DNA of 64,000 nucleotides from Eupeodes corollae (taxonomy: Eukaryota; Arthropoda; Insecta; Diptera; Syrphidae), in contig NC_079147.1 in assembly GCF_945859685.1 (NCBI RefSeq), positions 97,766,315 through 97,830,314 on the forward strand. The letters run 5' to 3'. This document shows, in pieces, positions 1 through 12,139 of the stretch; position 1 is the first letter of the stretch; the number at the start of each line of letters is the position of its first letter. Position numbers and translations under genes: made by a program. The notes under the pieces were generated by a model. The model worked only from the letters and a program-made list of their open reading frames with translations, was not told the origin of the DNA and made no database searches.

Positions 1-1388
1 TTCAAAGCGTAAATGCTTAATTTCTGATATTTTTAATGTGGTCGCCGATAATGTTTTTGGAAATAAATAAACACATTTCCTCAGAAAGCAACTTTAAATC
101 GTAGAAGTCCTTATAGTTCAATTCCTTTTATATGAAAGCATTTCCTTTCTTTTTAGCTGTTCTTATGATCGACACATATTTTTGGGGCACATACATACAT
201 ATATTGGCCCTGATTTTTTGGCTTTCTTGAGTGACCTTTCAATAACACTATGAATGGAACCACCTTCATTCTGTGTGTGACCTCGAATAAGAAATGTATG
301 TTATGGACTTTATTGCGAAATTTTCTACTGCACACAAATACATTCACATTATGAACCTAAAATAAAAATCTCATCAAAATTTTTCTATTCTTAGGAAATT
401 TAAGTATGTAATTGTTTCACCTATTCTTCTGCTGACCACCACAGTTGTCGGTGTAAAATAAACCGTCTGCACCTGCACGAGTGACCTATAACTCTTGAAG
501 AAATATAAGCACGCAAGATCCTATCTCGTTCGAACCTCCCTAATACCTCGTGCCAGAAATAACACACAGTGTGATCATTTTTCATCTCCGATATCTGCAA
601 ATTGAAAATCTTTGGTCTCTCTAACCCGACTTTATTTTTTTTTCTTTGGTGTAGCTTGTAAGAGCCTTCTAACTGCTCCCTTTCCTCTCCTGTTTAATTT
701 TTAAAGGCTTCGCATATGTCGCACTGATCCTTTTTTGTTGCGAAGAATCCAATATTAAATTCATTATTGAAAATCGTTGCATATGCATCATAACTCGCAA
801 CGTTTTTTTGGAGAGAAGTTCGATCCGTTTTATAATGCCTATACATTTCAGCAATTGACAGCCCGCCGTCTATAAATTCCCTTGAAGTCTGAGCCCTCTT
901 ATAGTGACTTTCGATTCGGGGAATGGAGTTTATGTGTGCCCTTATTGAAACAAGTATTTCGTTGCCAGTTTTCTGATGATTGGAATGCTTTCTGCGTTGA
1001 TCTTCTTTGACCATTTCACCTGATGCCTTGTTCTCAATAACTGTTCGAACAACTCCTTCTGACACTGAAAATGTGCTGGTCAAAAACGTTTTCCACAATC
1101 AAACTTTGTTTCCATTATGCATTAAGAAAAAGGCACATGTTTGCTTTCTTGGCGTTTCCTTAGATGTTGATATGCAGTGGCTCAATGCAAGAGTTTAAAA
1201 AATTACGTTGACTTTGGAAAGAAGCGAAACTCCAATAATTCTTTTCTTGAGTTTTCGTCAAATTTTGTTAAGCATGCCAACTTACAAAGATTGGGGCAAG
1301 GTGGTCCCATAACTTTTTCCTTAACAAACTTATATTTTCTGAGAAACTTTTCAGCCTCAACTTTTGCCAGCATTTTTCCACATTCCAT
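1..1388 (-). pseudogene. Relic of an unclassified multicopy insect protein family (N-terminal to middle part, runs off the window)
   Basis: Read right to left, pieces in several frames follow one conserved order. A cysteine cluster (PPCPNLCKLAC) lies near 1,300. Near 1,060 comes a block with SVSEGVVRTVIENK. Then follow HINSIPRIESHYKRAQTSRE and KKDQCDICEAF (about 920-700), a short YTDNCGGQQKN block (about 450), HTFLIRGHTQNEGGSIHS (about 275), and a DFYDLKLLSEEM block near 90. I know this order from a large family of insect and cnidarian proteins of unknown function, probably those annotated with DUF7869; the Pfam name is from memory and uncertain. Stops at about 1,203 and 694 and frame changes show decay. 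The C-terminus would lie left of position 1. The multicopy habit and the conserved cysteine and acidic motifs suggest a transposon-encoded protein, but that is inference. Confidence 0.6.
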
Positions 1389-1796
1389 TTTGTAACAACG
1401 TCCTAAATACAGAAAGCGATGCTAATATTTGGCATAGATACATAGATATTTGACACAAATAGAATAATTTTAATTACGTCTTTATTTTATTGGAAGCAAA
1501 TATCTTTTCTGAGAGCTGTGACAGACTGAACTGAGAAAATTAAAAATTTGCACTTATATTCGTTGTTGTACCACCGGAGGTGCGATATTGTAAAATTGTT
1601 GTTCTATATATGTATGTATGTAGGTAGCCTGAAAATAAAATTGTTCTGGAGGAGTGGTCTAGCTCAATTCGTTTAGTTGAGGGAGTGTGTTTTCGAAAAA
1701 CTTAGTTACTATTTAAAAAATATAGCAATAAAAATTATCGAAACGTAATTCAATTTAATCGAAATCATGACATACAATATTTTCTATTTTAAACAT
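1389..1796. other. Unassigned AT-rich spacer
   Basis: AT-rich sequence between two relics of the same protein family. I see no coding signal or repeat here apart from short poly-A and poly-T runs. Confidence 0.4.
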
Positions 1797-2069
1797 TTAA
1801 ATTGCTTCATGATAAAAACTTTTTTTGTTTACATTTATTTTTTGAGTTCTTAAACTCGATTGCTCAGGATCCGAAGAAATCATCATTCGATTAAAAATAT
1901 CAGTCAGAGTATCTTTTCTGGAAGATTTTCGGCTGTAGTGCTCTCTTAAAACCTTACATTCTTTGTTTTCAGATTCTAAACCTTCCTCGCTTAGCTGACC
2001 AATAGGAAGTAAACAGTTAGTGGCAAAATGATGACCGTGAATTAAAATTGTATGGACTGTAGTGCTCAT
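1797..2069 (-). pseudogene. C-terminal fragment of the same unclassified family, second copy
   Basis: An open frame of 90 codons carries the family's typical C-terminal block: TVHTILIHG, then LPIGQLSEEGLESENKE, HYSRKSSRKDT and ISSDPE. It lies upstream on the minus strand of the N-terminal relic at 1-1,388, so the two cannot be one collinear gene; they are two copies or a rearranged copy. The fragment stops next to the 3' end of RTE copy A1 at about 2,092. The frame is open but has no N-terminal part, so it is not a functional gene. Confidence 0.6.
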
Positions 2070-2091
2070 ATAATACCAAGAGTATACCTAC

Positions 2092-4560
2092 TCACTTACT
2101 TAAGGTGGCGCTACAGTCCGGGGCGGACCTGGGCCTCAACCAACAAGCATCTCCAGCCAGCTCGGTCCCTAGCTCTACATGACCTAGCCATCTAAGCTGT
2201 TGGACGTCGTCGTTCAGTGTCCTTTTTTGATATATGCATATACTTGGTCTTGCCCTCATTGACCACTAAACCCATCTTCTTCGCTTCCGTCGCAATGCTC
2301 AAAAACGCTCCACTGACATCATGCTTTGATCTTCCAATTATGTCAATATCATCTGCATATCCGAGTAATTGGATGGACCTTTGAAAGATTGTGCCTCTAG
2401 TGTTGACGATTGAGTTTTGCACAATTCTTTCCAAAACGATGTTGAAGAAGTCGCATGAGAGTGCATCGCCTTGTCTAAAACCTTTTCTGACATCAAATGC
2501 ATCGGTAAGATCTTAGCCGACCTTGATAGAGCAGCGTGCATTCTCCATCGTCATTCTCCACAAACGGATAAGTTTGACAGGGATGCCAAAACTAGACATT
2601 GCTCTGTAGATCTCTTCCTTATAAATGCTGTCATACGTGGCTTTAAAATCGAAAAAGAGATGGAAGGTATCGATTTGAAGTTCCTGGGTTTTTTCCAAGA
2701 TCTGCCGTAGTGTGAATATTTGGTCAATAGTGGAATTTCTTGGTCTGAAGCTACACTGATAAGGACCTATCAGGTTGTTGATGAACGGCTTCAGACGTTC
2801 ACACTATACGGTAGAGAGGAACTTATATGCAAATGTTGAGGAGACTGATGTCTCTGTAGCTGGCGCAGTTTAGAGGGTCTCCTTTCTTATGTATCGGGCA
2901 CACTATGCTGAGATTCCACTCATAGGGCATGTTTTCTTCCGGTTCCGACCATATTTTGCAGATGAGTTGGTGCATGCTCCCTACCAAGTCATCACCTACT
3001 GCTTTGAATAGTTCGGCAGCAATGCCGTCAGTTTCAGCAGCTTTGTTTGATTTAAGTTTAGCTATCTTCACTTCGTCAAGGTCGAGTAGGAGGAATTTTT
3101 GATCTGCGTCGTCAAGGTTCAGTGGTTCTATCTCCCTTACAGCGGAACGCGGTGCGTGTTCGCCTTTATATAATTTGGTGATGTGGTCTTTCCATACTGC
3201 GGTTTTACTACGATGTTCTCCTGATCGTCTTTACAAGCTTCTTTTTTTTTCCATGTAAAAAAACGATGTTCCTCTCTCCTCTTCTGCTCGTAGACCTCGC
3301 GAGCAGCTCTGGTCCTACTGTGCAGCGCCGTTTTGTATGCCTGTTGTTTCGCTTCGTCGTAAAACCAGGTATTGGTATGAGTCTATGTTGGCCCCTCGAA
3401 ATGTTCGGATATCCTGTATACTGGAGAAGTATCGTGCGTCGATTCCAATGTGGTCAATCTGGTTGACGGTTGATTGATTAGGAGATTTCCATGTCCCCTT
3501 GTGGATATTGAGATGTATGAATTGCGTACTAGTTACCAGAACGTCTCGCCCCGCAGCGAAAATGATCAGCCTGAATCCGTTGTCGGAGGTGATGTCGTGC
3601 AGGCTGTATATCCCAATTGGGCCAATAAAGATGTCTTCTCTTCCTAGCTTGGCATTAAAATCTCCTAGACAAGTTTAATGTCATAGCCACGGCACTCCTC
3701 ATACATCTTGGCCAAGAGCTCGAAGAATATGTCTTTAGTGTCTTCATCTTTTTCCTCTGTTGCGCGCATATTAGGCTTATGTTGGCGAATTTAGCGTTGA
3801 TGCGGATTGTCGTGATGCGCTCGCTCACACTGTTGAAATTCAAGACTTTTTGCTTGAGTCTAGTTCCAACAACAAATCCACACCCAAATAGACGCTGTCT
3901 TTGTTCTCGGTAGCAGTCGCCGTAGTATATATGGCAGTATTTTAGTTTGCGGTTGCACGGTCCATCCCATCGCACTTCTTGGTTGGCGGTCATATCTGCC
4001 TAGCAGCAGTTTAGGGCTTCCGATAGTTGTTCGACTGCACGTGGTCTGTTAAGGGACCTAACATTCCACGTACAGTTTCAAATTTCTTGTCCTTATTTCG
4101 TTTGTGTCGGTTGTCAACAGTGAAGTGAATCCGTCGGTATCCAAAGCATGTTTGTGTTTCGCAACTAAGGTATTTTTTACATGTTCAGGAAGTCACCCTG
4201 GCGCACAACCTGGGTGGCCAGATCCTTAGAATAACTCCGGACGGGGAGCCGGGTAAAACACTCCTTACAAGCCTGGGTTCCGAATGTGTCGAAGAAGCCC
4301 TTTAAGGTGTTCACTAAGTAGTTCAACCTTACTGGAACTGTAAACGCCACCGTTGATTCCATCTCGAGAATTCATCCACTGCCGTCTGTATAAGAAGAGG
4401 TGCCTTAGTGGAAACACCTGTCCTCCCTCTCTCGTTTGCTGCCCCAACAACTTTCCACTGGGCTTAGAACCCAATCTCCAGTTGAGGTACTAGGCGCCCG
4501 ATGTTCACCGAGGTGAGGTAAGAGCAGGAGTTGATAGACAGAGGTGGGCTTTGAGAAAAA
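2092..4560 (-). mobile_element. RTE-like non-LTR retrotransposon, copy A1 (internally deleted)
   Basis: The minus strand encodes decayed pieces in the order expected for an RTE-type element. At 4,560-4,180 is a 5' leader. APE endonuclease pieces follow, including a GDFNAK-type site near 3,650 and the antisense of an IRINAKFANISLIC block. RT fingers lie at 3,071-2,823 (ELFKAVGDDLVGSMHQ, VCPIHKKGD), a palm block at 2,698-2,513 (FDFKATYDS) and an intact YADD motif near 2,355. The 3' end at 2,092-2,180 is the antisense of the family tail GGACTGTAGCGCCACCTTAA followed by TAAG-like repeats. Compared with copy A3, roughly 0.4-0.5 kb between the palm and the tail is missing. Frameshifts run throughout. 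Both flanks are fragments of the unclassified protein family, in opposite orientations. Confidence 0.85.
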
Positions 4561-4576
4561 CCTGTGGACGCTTGTA

Positions 4577-4914
4577 TCTTCTTTTTATTCATGGGTCAGA
4601 CATTATGTCGTCTTTCGAAATTGGTTAACTGTCCGAAGAAGCGCTTGAAGCAACACATAAGGAATTACGAAAAAATCGAATTATCCACGCAAGAAAGTCA
4701 TCCCGTGTTAACACTAACGAAGACATTTTGATGATCTTGCTTCTCAGGTCCGATCCTATAATTTCTAATCTTAGGAAAAAAAGAGCTCAGATTATGTAAA
4801 AAGAGATCAAGAAGAAATTTCTCGATATCTCCAAACAAGCGAATGCATTGATATCTCTTCGCCTTCTTTTACTTCCAGTTTTGAAGATATTGAACAATCT
4901 GACTCGGATTCTTA
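4577..4914 (+). pseudogene. C-terminal fragment of the unclassified family, third copy, plus strand
   Basis: The plus-strand translation starts at a LFIHGSDIM segment, then an LSEEALEATHKELRKNR block in which one codon of the usual PIGQLSEE is a stop. HARKSSRVNTNEDILMILL and RSDPIISNLRKKR follow, and it ends near 4,914 with a serine/aspartate-rich tail (FEDIEQSDSDS) and a stop. This matches the 1,797-2,069 fragment block for block but clearly diverges from it. It begins at the 5' end of RTE copy A1. The in-frame stop and the missing N-terminus make it a relic. Confidence 0.55.
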
Positions 4915-5284
4915 AATAATTGTAATTTAAATAAATGCACACTTATATGTTTGAAATACTTATTTTTTGTTTCTATGGTTTGGTCTTTTGTTTTTGTTTT
5001 AAAATTTTTAAGAATATATTTTTGAACAATGCATATTGTAACAAAATCTTTTAAAGTGTTCATTTCAGTGGTTGGAAATGACTTTTTTGTGCTTCTAAAC
5101 TTAGCTACAAAACTAAATCTCTAATTTTCAATCAAATTGTTCAACTCCATCTTGACATATAATCGATATTCAGAAGTGGCCGTGGCAGGGGGCGTTAATA
5201 TGACGCAAATTTTGGAGAAACTCATTAATTATTGCATTTAAAAAAAATTTGCTACTAAAAATCAACTTAACAACAGAAATTTGC
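4915..5284. other. Unassigned AT-rich spacer
   Basis: Long A and T runs without recognisable coding content lie between the family relic and a mariner remnant. I see nothing assignable. Confidence 0.4.
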
Positions 5285-5710
5285 TACGATCGACGAACTG
5301 TGGTGCTCTTTGGTCCTGAGTTGTGATTGAGGTCTTTTTCTTCGAAAACGACTATGGACCGACTGTCACCGTCAATTGGGAGAGTAATGTTCATATGATA
5401 ACAGTTTTGTGGTTTCAACAAGAGGATTTGACAGTGCTGGACTTATATTTGTTGGGCTACGCGAAAGCACTTAAAAATCAACATTTGTGAAGTTATGGCT
5501 GAGATACCGCCCAATATGTATCAAAAGTGGTCGAAAATAAGCTCAAAAGAATTAAAGTTGAAACATGGCGGTCATTTAAATGATAAAGTGTTTCGAACAT
5601 AATGTCAACGATCAAACTTTATAATAAAAAAGAAATATCATGAAAAAAGTGCTGTATATGTGTTTTATTTACGTTTACTTTTGAAACCACAAAATGGACA
5701 ACACTGTATG
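5285..5710 (+). mobile_element. mariner-like element remnant M1, internally deleted
   Basis: The plus-strand reading gives CGALWS, then FFFENDYGPTVTVN, LWFQQE, a jump to DLTVLDLYLLGYAKALK, and VVENKLKRI followed by a broken C-terminus. These are the order and motifs of a mariner transposase. The usual stretch of roughly 35-40 residues between LWFQQDG and DLTPLDFF is missing, so the spacing of the second and third catalytic aspartates is destroyed. The right edge holds TTGAAACCACAAAA (5,681-5,694), an exact inverted copy of 5,405-5,418. Nonfunctional. Confidence 0.6.
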
Positions 5711-8217
5711 TGACGAATTCTGTAGTTAAAAAAGGAAAAGGACAAACAGAGACCGTTAAACGTTTCAAATTGTGACAGGCTTCATAAACTTCAGTCCGAA
5801 AAAAAAAGTTGTTATATGATTTTTAATCTTTAACCCCTATTCTTATCAGTTTCCTTCCCTGTCGCAGTAGTATGACAAGTTTAAGTAATAAACTCTGAGC
5901 TAAGGATACATATACATTTTATTGAGTCTTCATTCATTAGTTCTTATTTCGTTTCATCGATCAAGGTATACAAATCCCATTAATAAATAAATTGTCGATG
6001 ATTAAAGCACTCTATAAACTACGGGCTTATACTCCTAGCAACTTATATATACACCTTTGCTTGTTAACCCTGTTCTATACCCCATAACTCAGGCCTCCAT
6101 TTATAACGTTGGTACCACCGTCGGGCAATATCAATAAAGTTACTTTTACATCATGAGTAATTGATTTAAACGAGTTGCATATTATCTCCACGGTGATTTA
6201 ATTCAATAAACATGAAAGGATAAACCAACTCGACAGACGCACTTAGAGCCATATCGGGATGGTTGAGTTAAGGTAGTTGCCTATTTCCTCATCCAGAGAG
6301 AAAGAGGATTACATATGGTGATGGTACTGGAGTATTGGAGGACCTTTGCTCGTTTTACACTGTGCGGTGCCGTAATACTGTACCCCTATTCATATTTAAT
6401 GGAACAACAAGATAATGTCAAAGTTGATGAAATTATGTCTAACCGCTTACATATGGGTATATGTATGGGGAAATGGGTTAACGATTAAGGCATTTCCCCA
6501 TTATCTGACAGGCTAAAGAAATTAATTTCGGTAATATATTTCCATCGAACGACTCTGACTGCACTGATGTATCAACCTTACATACCCCCTTATTTGTCTC
6601 GTGCTGAGTATAGGCATTGGTATATTATACAAAAAGACCTATGCGTAATGGTGAAGGGTTTTGGTCTTCGGTCTACCCCATAACTGGTGTCTTCTTATCT
6701 CCCTTGCCCTCCAATCGGAATCACCTACCCACCCTTCTCATTATTAATTATATGTTAATTAATTTGGTTTGCTAATCTTGAAGCATATTTGCTGGGCGAA
6801 TCCTGCCTGGCAATGATATTGGTATGATGATTAATGTATTTGGTGTGCTCATATAAACATATGTAGGAACTTAACAAGCTTACAGGGTTGCCGCTTGAAC
6901 TCAACTTGTTTTATAGCCTATTTAAACAATATAATGTTACCCAAATAATAGCCCAGAGTCAATAAACAAAGAATCTGGCAAGGGTACCACGTTGTGAACT
7001 AGTTTGGTAGCCAATATGCTGTCAAAAATTGGATGCAAAAAGTAGCCCAAAATGACAGCCTCTTTCAATCAAAAAAATAAAGTAGCTTCATAAAAAAGGA
7101 TCAGATACTAATAATAATAAAATATTAAAATACATTCCAAAATAAGATTTGGGCTAATTATAGCCCAAATATTATTGGATTGTCTGCAATTTTGGGCTAA
7201 ATAAGCAAATTTGAGCTAAATTGTCCAGTCTGGCAAGCCTGCGTTATTACATACATCCTTTTATGCATAGACATACATTCAATGCTTAAAGGATCTTTTA
7301 CTCGCTTGTTTGTGTTCCTTCGTTCGTTCCGTTCCGTTTCGTTTCGTTCCGTTTGTCGTCATCGTCCTGTGTGAAGCGATATGTGTACTCGGCTCGGTTC
7401 GCTGCTCGTCCTCGTTCATATAAGGAGGGAATTTAATTTGAACTAAATGACGTAAACGGAAATTTCGCGTCTGTTTTCCAAAGTGCATATAAGAGCATGT
7501 CATTTATTATGCATGAATTCATAAGCGTTTTTGTGAAAATGTGTTTCATTATCTTTGTTTGAGCCGGGATTTAATCATCGCCTTAGGATGACATGGAAGT
7601 GTGGTTTAAATATGTATGACTATATGTGTGTTTGTAATTCTGTATGAGTATAATATGGAAGTATAGGAATTTTTGTGGAAGAAGATGGATTAAGTGAAGT
7701 AATTTTGTGAATTGCTTTATAATATGTCGAATAAATTTACTAAATGCTTTGAAAGATAACGTATGGAACGCATGAAAACAAACAAAAATAATGCTTTTAG
7801 ACCTAATTTGTCTCTAGATAAAAAGAAAAGAAAGGCATAGATATGGTGTAGCTATACTTAAATACAATCTTCAAGTTTCTAAAGTTGTTTTCTGAAAAGA
7901 GCAACCAACGAGGAACATTAAATTCAGTTTAGAACAAGTGTATTCATTAAGGAGTAAAATGCTTTTTAACATGAGTGTAAAAGTGTTTTTAAAAAAGTGT
8001 TTTTCAGGGTTAACTTTTTAAAGCAAGTCTAAGAAATCCTTAATGTTAAAAGTTGGTTCGGAATTATTTATTTCTGCCGAAGGAAAAAGTGCATTTTTTG
8101 ACTCTTACAAAGTTTTTGTAAAGTACATACACAAAAACTACTTATTATCCAATATTGCTTATTCACCTAAGAATAGTAAAGTTCTATTAAAATTCAACTA
8201 AAGTATGTATCTATTAA
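5711..8217. other. Gene-poor AT-rich region with short repeats
   Basis: No supported gene. Two things stand out. Between about 6,950 and 7,220 the motif TTTGGGCTA and its complement recur several times, once as a near-palindrome at 7,147-7,173. At about 7,315-7,355 there is a TTCCG/TTTCG-like microsatellite. Open frames here are short and do not resemble protein families I know. Confidence 0.4.
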
Positions 8218-10885
8218 GCAGAATTCCGATCCTACCGAATTTTTTATTCATGGGTATAACGTGGTGCCTTTAGTCTTTTCCCACCATTGCGTCGCCATAT
8301 AGGTACATTAGGAATGATGTTGCTTATGTGGCAAGGGCTACAATATGGTCTCTGCACCAATTCTTTCAATTTTATGGGGTTCAAAGTTTTCGTAAATAAG
8401 CAAATGACTATTGCTTATTTTATCAAAGCCCTAATTTAGACAGAGTCTCAAATTCTTTTATTTGATGCCTTGTCTGATACCCTCCAAAGAATTGTTTCGT
8501 CCTATTATCACACTCAAACCGTTGTTACGGGCGATTTAAATGTAAACAATTCTTCATGGCTACAAAATTTGGGCCAGACAACATCCGAAGGATTATGTGC
8601 AGAGATTTTCGAGGAGTTGAACCAACTAGCTCAGCTTGTCAACGAGCCCACTCGAATATCGGACGTAGTAGATCCAGCATAAAACACTCTTGACTTATTT
8701 CTTACCTCTGAACCTGGTAAGGACACTATTAGTGTTCCAACTCCTCTAGGCTCATCTGACCATTGTGTCATATCAGCAAATTTCTCGTGCCAAAACTCTC
8801 CAGTTAACGAAAGAGCTCCCAAGAGAACCGTTTGTCAATATGAGAAAGCCACTTGGGAAGGTGTCAATAATTAGGAACTATAAATAGTCACTATGTTGAC
8901 GCCAGCGCTGACATGATCACAAGTTTGATTTTCCTGGGAATGAGACCTTATATCCCGAATATTGTTAAAAGCATCAGACCTAAGGAAAACGCATGGTTCG
9001 ATACGAGCTGTAAAGAGGTTATCAGGACCAAAGAGATTAGTTTCCGTTGCTATATAGCCAACCGTACTGAGGAAACCCGGAAAAAATGAGAAATTCTTCC
9101 TCTTCTTCAGTTCCTACGCTCGTTGTCAATGACACTCCTTTTGTTAGCTCTTTAGAGAAAGCTAATCTCTTTGCTAGGTAGTTAGTCGCTAATTCTACGC
9201 TGCCAGTGAGTGTTATGACTCCACCTGTACTTGATCGAGTTAGTGATTCTATGGGACAAATCTTTTTTCGTACTCGTACTGTGGAAAGAGTCCTTATAGA
9301 TCTAAACACACATCAATCTGCTGGTTCTTATGGTATCAACGCTATTGTTCTGAAGAGGTGTTCTTCAACGCTGGCGAAACCACTGCGTAAGCTTTTTCAT
9401 CTGTCCTACTCAGGTCTCGTTCCGAGCGGATGGAAGACGGCATTTGTCCAGCCTATTCCCAAAAAAGGCGAATCTTTCTCACCCTCTAACTACCGACCGA
9501 TTGCACTTACGTCCCTTCTTTCCAAGTTCATGGAAACGCTGACTAATTATCAGCTCAAGAAATATCTCGAAGATCGAAAGCTTCTTAATGACCGGCAGTA
9601 TGGTTTTCGTAGCAATAGGTCCACTGGTGATCTCATGGTTCATCTCACCGAACAGTGGAACAAATCTTTACATCGTTTTGGAGAAAGTAAGATTATTACA
9701 CTTGATATTTCAAAAGCATTTGATATAGTTTGGCACCAAGCTCTCTTATCGAAAATGCGTGCTTTTGGTATTGATGAATCTCTTCTTCGTTGGATAAGAA
9801 ATTACCTTTCTAACCGTTCAATTCAAGTAGTATGGGACGGGTTCAAACCTGATATTCACAAAATAAACGCTGGTGTGCCCCAGGACTCCGCTTTATCTCC
9901 GACGCTCTTCCTCATTTTTATAAATGATCTTTTGTCTGAAACTTCTAACCCACTAAATTGTTTCGCGGATGACAGTACCCTCAGCTTTTCATATTCGTTT
10001 TTAGATTCTTATCGTTGTTCTTCGGATGTGGACTACCAACGGCAGCGTATGATAAGCTCCTTAAATTCAGATCTTGACAGCATTGTTCAATGGTGAATCA
10101 AAAACCGTGTAGAATTTAATGCTTCGAAAACTCGATGCTGTCTACTGTCGCAAAAGCGTAATCCTCCCCCACTATCCATGAGTGGTACTTGCATCTAGGA
10201 GACTGAACAGCTATCAGTCCTAGGTATATGCATTACAAACCACTTGTTGTGGAGTGATCACATATTTGACATCGCCAAAAATGCTGCTAAGTGTTTAGGT
10301 TTTCTCCGACGATGCAAGAAGTTTTTTAGCCCTTCTGATCTGGCTATAATTTATAAAGCCTATATTCGTCCAAAACTTGAGTACAATTCCCATATTTGGG
10401 CAGGTGCTCCACTTGAGTCTCTTGGACAGAATTCAAAAGCTCTAAAAATGATAGGCGACCATTGTCTAACTGAAACTTTGGCATCTCTCGAGCACCGTCG
10501 TAAGGTTTCATGTCTCTCATTATTCTATCGCTACTTCCATAAGCAATGCTCTAATGAAATAGCCAGTTGCATTCCTTCCCTCAAACAATTCAACCCTAAT
10601 ACTCGTTCTTTTAGGAATGCCCATCAGTTTACCCTTGAGCCCAATTTCGGTCGTACTGTTAGTTCAGAGTTTTTTTTTTTAGTCGCACTACACGAATTTG
10701 GAATGCTTTACCAGACTCAATATTTCCCACTCATTACAATGTGCAGGCATTCAAAACCAATGCCAATGCATCGGTATCTCCTTTCAAATCCTATCCTCCC
10801 TTTCCTAATTACTCGCACTGTGTATAATCATTATAAGGGTATTCATATCCCCTTGAGTGCGCGTACAATGTAAAAAAAAGTACAC
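8218..10885 (+). mobile_element. Jockey/CR1-type non-LTR retrotransposon, copy B1 (best-preserved B copy)
   Basis: This copy gives the family layout. An APE endonuclease part (8,218-8,870) contains VTGDLNVNNSSW and SSDHCVISA, with a stop at about 8,680. The RT (open from about 9,183 to 10,096) contains NYRPIALTSLLSK, NDRQYGFRSNRSTGDL, motif A LDISKAFDIVWH, motif B GVPQDSALSPTLF and motif C FADDSTL. After a stop at 10,094 the thumb and C-terminal region (10,244-10,873) contains AYIRPKLEYNSHIWAGAP and LEHRRKVSCLS. The 3' end is CCCCTTGAGTGCGCG followed by an A-rich tail near 10,880. In motif B the usual glycine is aspartate (GVPQD). The endonuclease N-terminus is missing, so it is 5'-truncated. 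The clade within the Jockey superfamily is not certain. Confidence 0.85.
9183..10096 (+). pseudogene. RT domain open frame of element B1
   Basis: This is the longest open retrotransposon frame in the window, about 300 codons after a stop at 9,180. It would copy element RNA into DNA at a nicked target. The seven RT blocks can be followed, from fingers (VLKRCSSTLAKPL, PIPKKGESFSPSNYRP) through the DISKAFD aspartate and the FADD pair. It ends at a TGA after DSIVQW; sister copies read on through the same place, so the frame is truncated. The motif B glycine-to-aspartate change would probably impair activity (inference). Confidence 0.75.
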
Positions 10886-10924
10886 TAAACTCGTCTTTCA
10901 ACTAACACTAGAATTCTGATAAGG

Positions 10925-12115
10925 AATTCTTTGTTGCAAAAAGTTTTTTTATCGAAGTATTTGATGTCAGGTCAATCAAGCACTCAAATTGCAACGATGT
11001 GAAGGAAGGTGGGTATTCCCTACGTTTTCCCTAATGTTCAGGTGGCATTCGTCTGGAAAATAGTATAGGAAGCTATCCAGCAAACCTACTAGGTGGATGT
11101 GAAACTCATTTGAAATATCATCGGGAATGTCCAAAGCTATTTCTTCTTTGAGCATTGGGAAGCTATCTAGGTTTCGATTTTGTATAGGTTCAGCCCAAAC
11201 TGGATTTTATTTTTAAATGCTTCTGTTTTGTCACTGGCATCGAAAACAGTTATTGCCTTTCCCTGAAGTTATACACTGAAATCATTTTTTTTTTAAATAT
11301 ATCTGAGAGATACGCCAATTGCAATAACTAACGCTCATTGCACAACATGTCCCCCGAAACAAAGTTGTCGTCAATGAGAAGTGTTCTAACTTCAGCTCTC
11401 ATTTCGAAAAGCTGCGTCAGTGTTTTTCCACGAAAAAGCCACCTTACTTCCGCGTGAAGAAGTATAGACGTATGTAGACTACCCATGTCATAACACAATA
11501 CTTTAAAAAGCCTTATATTCCTTGAAAGTGATTTAATAAAGTTGATTATTTTCACGCTTTCGTCCTAAGTCTGCAGAAGAGCAGATCTCCTTGAAAGGAC
11601 TGTAGATATTGGTAGCGCACAAATACTATTAAAATAGCCAACTCTGCAACATACATACGTTTATTCATCCATTTGCATCAAATTTTGTCTTTTGCTAAGT
11701 GTCAACTAATTTATTGTCCTTTTCACCCAACAAACATTCAACAATGTCTTTAACATATGTCTTTATTAAGTTTTCAGGGATGGTATGGGCTTAAGCAGTT
11801 TGGGCTATTCGGAACTTACCAAGCAGGACGCCATCAACGCATTTTCGTTCACTGTCTTTGAGTGATAAGTTATAATGGTTTGAGATTTAGTAAGCTCAGC
11901 ATACTTTCTTTTGAAGAAATCAGTCAAGTTGCTTTTTGCTATCGGAATGAATCCTTGCAAAGTGACGTTTAAGTTTTGATGGAAACATTGCACTGTCCGG
12001 CAACACTTTGCGGCAAATTACGCCGTGAGGTTTGTTGTCACTTGTCTCAACAAATTCCAAATTTAAATATGATTCGTGGTACTTCCCTTTAATTGATATT
12101 TTTTTCTGTATCATT
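10925..12115 (-). mobile_element. hAT-family (ZBED-like) transposase relic
   Basis: The minus strand reads as a decayed ZBED-type hAT transposase. The N-terminus (12,114-11,920) has a BED zinc-finger pattern with CRKVLPDSAMFPSKLKRH and a following histidine, preceded by KGKYHESYLNLEF. Next is FFKRKYAELTKSQ (11,900), then frame-shifted pieces resembling HTIPENLIKTYVKDIVECL (about 11,750). An open block at 11,555-11,328 reads LFKVLCYDMGSLHTSILLH and EVRWLFRGKTLTQLFEMR. Further fragments to about 10,930 read DNFVSGD, SFPMLKEEIALDIPDDIS and LLDSFLYYFPDE. Stops and frame changes make it dead. It lies between retrotransposon B1 and a Helitron fragment. Confidence 0.7.
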
Positions 12116-12139
12116 CATTCATCACCGTGGAACTAGTTC

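Noticed and set aside
9037..9309. Minus-strand frame of 90 codons
   Set aside because: Antisense of the start of the B1 RT frame; no independent similarity.
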